Assembly (NCBI RefSeq): GCF_015221875.1
Contig: NZ_JACYGY010000002.1
Location: forward strand, 541,573-605,572
Length of the DNA: 64,000 nt
Reading direction: 5' to 3'
Source: Dyadobacter subterraneus
GTDB lineage: Bacteria; Bacteroidota; Bacteroidia; Cytophagales; Spirosomataceae
Position numbers and translations under genes: made by a program. The notes below the pieces were generated by a model. That model did no database searches and was not told the origin of the DNA. It saw nothing but the letters and a program-made list of their open reading frames with translations. Positions 62,104 to 64,000 of this stretch are shown here, piece after piece (the stretch's first letter is position 1; each line of letters begins with the position of its first letter).

Positions 62104-63588
62104 ATGGAAAGTATTCAAAAACCAATTAATAGCCTTGTTAGTGGAATCCCGGATGTAGTAATCCACGGGTCTGAAAATGTTGTTGTCAATAAAATTATAA
62201 TTGATTCCCGCCGGGTTATGCCGGGAAGTTTATTTGTCGCTTTACGTGGTACACAAGTAGACGGGCATCAATTTATGGATACTGCAGCTGACCTGGGTGC
62301 TGTTGCCATTCTTTGTGAAGAATTACCAAAAACATTGCGTGAAGGTGTTTCCTACATTCAGGTTATTGATTCCGCTGAGGCAATGGGTTATATGGCTGCT
62401 TCTTTTTACGATCAGCCTTCTAAAAAATTAACGCTTGTTGGCGTTACGGGTACGAATGGAAAAACTTCCGTTGCCACCTTTCTTTTCCAGCTTTTCCGTG
62501 CACTCGGTTACCGTTGCGGCTTACTTTCAACGGTTCAAAATCAGATTGAAGACGAAGTTATTCCTTCCACGCATACCACGCCTGACGCCGTTGCGCTTAA
62601 TGAACTGTTAGCGTTAATGCTGGAAAAAGGATGTTCGCATGTTTTTATGGAAGTTAGTTCTCATTCCGTAGCGCAGCACCGGATTACAGGTTTGAAATTT
62701 GCAGGTGGAATTTTCACCAACATTACCCACGACCATCTCGATTTTCATAAAACATTCGATAATTACATCAAGGCAAAAAAAGGCTTTTTTGATCAGTTAC
62801 CAAAAAGCGCTTTTGCGCTTGTAAATATTGATGACCGCCGTGGTTCAGTAATGGTGCAAAATACCAAAGCGAGGATCGAAACATATTCTCTGCAAACTGT
62901 GGCGACGTATCACGGAAAAATTCTTTCCGATACGCTCACCGGAATGCATATGGAAATCAATAATCAGGAAGTCTGGTTTCGGGTTATTGGTCGATTCAAT
63001 GCTTACAATCTGCTTTCTGTTTATGGCGCCGCATTGGCTTTGGGAGAAATGCCGGAAGAAGTTTTGACCGCACTTTCAAATCTTAACAGTCCTCCGGGAA
63101 GATTTGAACAAATTCATTCGGCTGACAATATTGTTGGTATCGTGGATTATGCCCACACGCCGGATGCGCTGGAAAATGTTCTTCAAACGATAGCACATTT
63201 ACGTCACGGAAATGAGCAGGTGATTACGATTGTAGGCTGTGGTGGAAATCGTGATGCTGAAAAAAGGCCTAAAATGGCCGAAATTGCTTGTAATTTAAGC
63301 ACAAGGGTAATTCTTACTTCTGATAACCCACGTTACGAAGATCCACAGGATATCCTGGATCAGATGCTGAAAGGTGTTCCACCTCTGAAATATAAAAATA
63401 CATCCGTCATCCCGGATCGTCATGAAGCGATTCTTAAAGCTGTGGCGGAAGCGAATCCGGAAGACATTATTTTGATCGCTGGAAAAGGTCATGAAACTTA
63501 TCAGGATATCCGCGGTGTGAAACATGATTTTGACGACAGGCAGGTGTTGAGAGAAGCGTTTTTAACTTTTCATTCCCAAAAAGAATAA
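62104..63588 (+). CDS. murE: UDP-MurNAc-tripeptide synthetase (meso-DAP ligase)
   Basis: A 494-residue Mur ligase. The P-loop is GVTGTNGKTSVA. EVSSHSVAQHRI and FTNITHDHLDFH are the metal and substrate residues. The C-terminal DNPR motif in TSDNPRYEDP indicates meso-diaminopimelate specificity rather than lysine. It adds meso-DAP to UDP-MurNAc-L-Ala-D-Glu in the cytoplasm. The gene is 9 nt after ftsI and 69 nt before mraY. Confidence 0.96.
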   Translation: MESIQKPINSLVSGIPDVVIHGSENVVVNKIIIDSRRVMPGSLFVALRGTQVDGHQFMDTAADLGAVAILCEELPKTLREGVSYIQVIDSAEAMGYMAASFYDQPSKKLTLVGVTGTNGKTSVATFLFQLFRALGYRCGLLSTVQNQIEDEVIPSTHTTPDAVALNELLALMLEKGCSHVFMEVSSHSVAQHRITGLKFAGGIFTNITHDHLDFHKTFDNYIKAKKGFFDQLPKSAFALVNIDDRRGSVMVQNTKARIETYSLQTVATYHGKILSDTLTGMHMEINNQEVWFRVIGRFNAYNLLSVYGAALALGEMPEEVLTALSNLNSPPGRFEQIHSADNIVGIVDYAHTPDALENVLQTIAHLRHGNEQVITIVGCGGNRDAEKRPKMAEIACNLSTRVILTSDNPRYEDPQDILDQMLKGVPPLKYKNTSVIPDRHEAILKAVAEANPEDIILIAGKGHETYQDIRGVKHDFDDRQVLREAFLTFHSQKE

Positions 63589-63657
63589 AAATACAAGCCT
63601 CCTTTGCGTAGTCTGCAAGAAAAAGGCAACTTTGCAAGTGCTAATCACGATTTTACA

Positions 63658-64000
63658 TGCTCTATTATCTATTCGACTATCTCGACAAGCAATTTAATAT
63701 ACCCGGAGCCGGCGTATTTCAATATATTTCTTTCCGTGCACTTGGGGCGACCGTATTATCGCTTTTCATAGCGGCAACTTATGGAAAATGGATTATCAGC
63801 TTTCTTCGCAGACAGCAGGTAGGCGAATCCATCCGTGACCTGGGTTTGGAAGGACAAATGGAAAAATCCGGAACGCCAACGATGGGGGGATTTATTATTC
63901 TTGCTTCGCTGCTCATTCCGGTATTATTATTCGCCAAGCTTTCTAACGTTTACATTGTTTTGTTGATCATAACGGCTATATGGACTGGTATGATTGGTTT
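63658..64000 (+). CDS. mraY: Phospho-MurNAc-pentapeptide transferase (partial, cut by window end)
   Basis: The first 114 codons of mraY from ATG 63658 ([10 protein letters not shown]). [20 protein letters not shown] begins the membrane helices. [13 protein letters not shown] is the conserved MraY cytoplasmic loop. MraY transfers phospho-MurNAc-pentapeptide to undecaprenyl phosphate, making lipid I. The gene follows murE in the dcw order and runs out of the window. Confidence 0.95.

Noticed and set aside
1..64000. tRNA or rRNA genes
   Set aside because: No T-loop-like GGTTCGAATCC phrase, cloverleaf or rRNA segment was found by eye in the gene-free parts.

Overview
The window looks like chromosomal DNA from a Bacteroidota bacterium, most likely a Cytophagales member close to Dyadobacter/Spirosomataceae; the genus is a guess. 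The evidence is moderate AT-richness, several upstream elements fitting the Bacteroidota promoter pattern (TTG at -33, TAnnTTTG at -7), many short lipoproteins, a type IX secretion (T9SS) sorting domain, a long IspH, BshC of bacillithiol synthesis, and a SecA without the C-terminal zinc motif. I saw no tRNA, rRNA, CRISPR array, insertion sequence or prophage.

Layout. 0-10 kb is housekeeping: a partial sugar kinase, a cytochrome b5-like protein, thiL, a class IV aminotransferase, a polyprenyl diphosphate synthase, a rhomboid protease, a phosphatidylserine decarboxylase and secA. 10-21 kb holds pspC, a thiolase, an acyltransferase, an esterase, two glycosyltransferases, a secreted multidomain glycosidase-like protein and an acyl-CoA dehydrogenase. 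21-33 kb carries bshC, an ECF sigma/anti-sigma/adhesin-like operon, ispH and a giant alpha-2-macroglobulin, followed by about 570 bp of nested inverted repeats. 33-37 kb is a heme-uptake operon (hmuSVUT-like plus a small cysteine-rich protein). 37-45 kb has a symporter, an orphan DUF433 protein and a four-gene operon: ECF sigma, TPR membrane anti-sigma-like protein, subtilisin-like protease, TPR-CHAT protease. 45-53 kb has an M3 oligopeptidase, lipoproteins, an epimerase/GtrB-like/GT-C glycan module and an Rrf2 regulator. 53-57 kb has a metzincin-type protein, a bifunctional beta-oxidation protein and its MarR regulator. 58-64 kb is the start of the division/cell-wall (dcw) cluster: rsmH, ftsL-like, ftsI with PASTA, murE, mraY (cut by the window end).

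Two observations stand out. (1) An 18-bp palindrome, TAGTATGCnnGCATACTA, occurs perfectly or with one mismatch four times: before the thiolase, twice before the acyl-CoA dehydrogenase, and before the marR/beta-oxidation pair. This points to one MarR-controlled fatty-acid degradation regulon spread over 46 kb. (2) The sigma/anti-sigma/subtilase/TPR-CHAT operon has the parts for a protease-controlled transcription switch. It recalls, without any Cas gene, the TPR-CHAT and sigma-factor logic of type III-E CRISPR systems.

Several intergenic regions hold families of inverted repeats: CCGTCCGACGG palindromes in two places, GGCTGTCGG arms, GGCTCC triloop hairpins, and TGTCATCCC arms inside the dcw cluster. 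They look like REP-type mobile intergenic elements.
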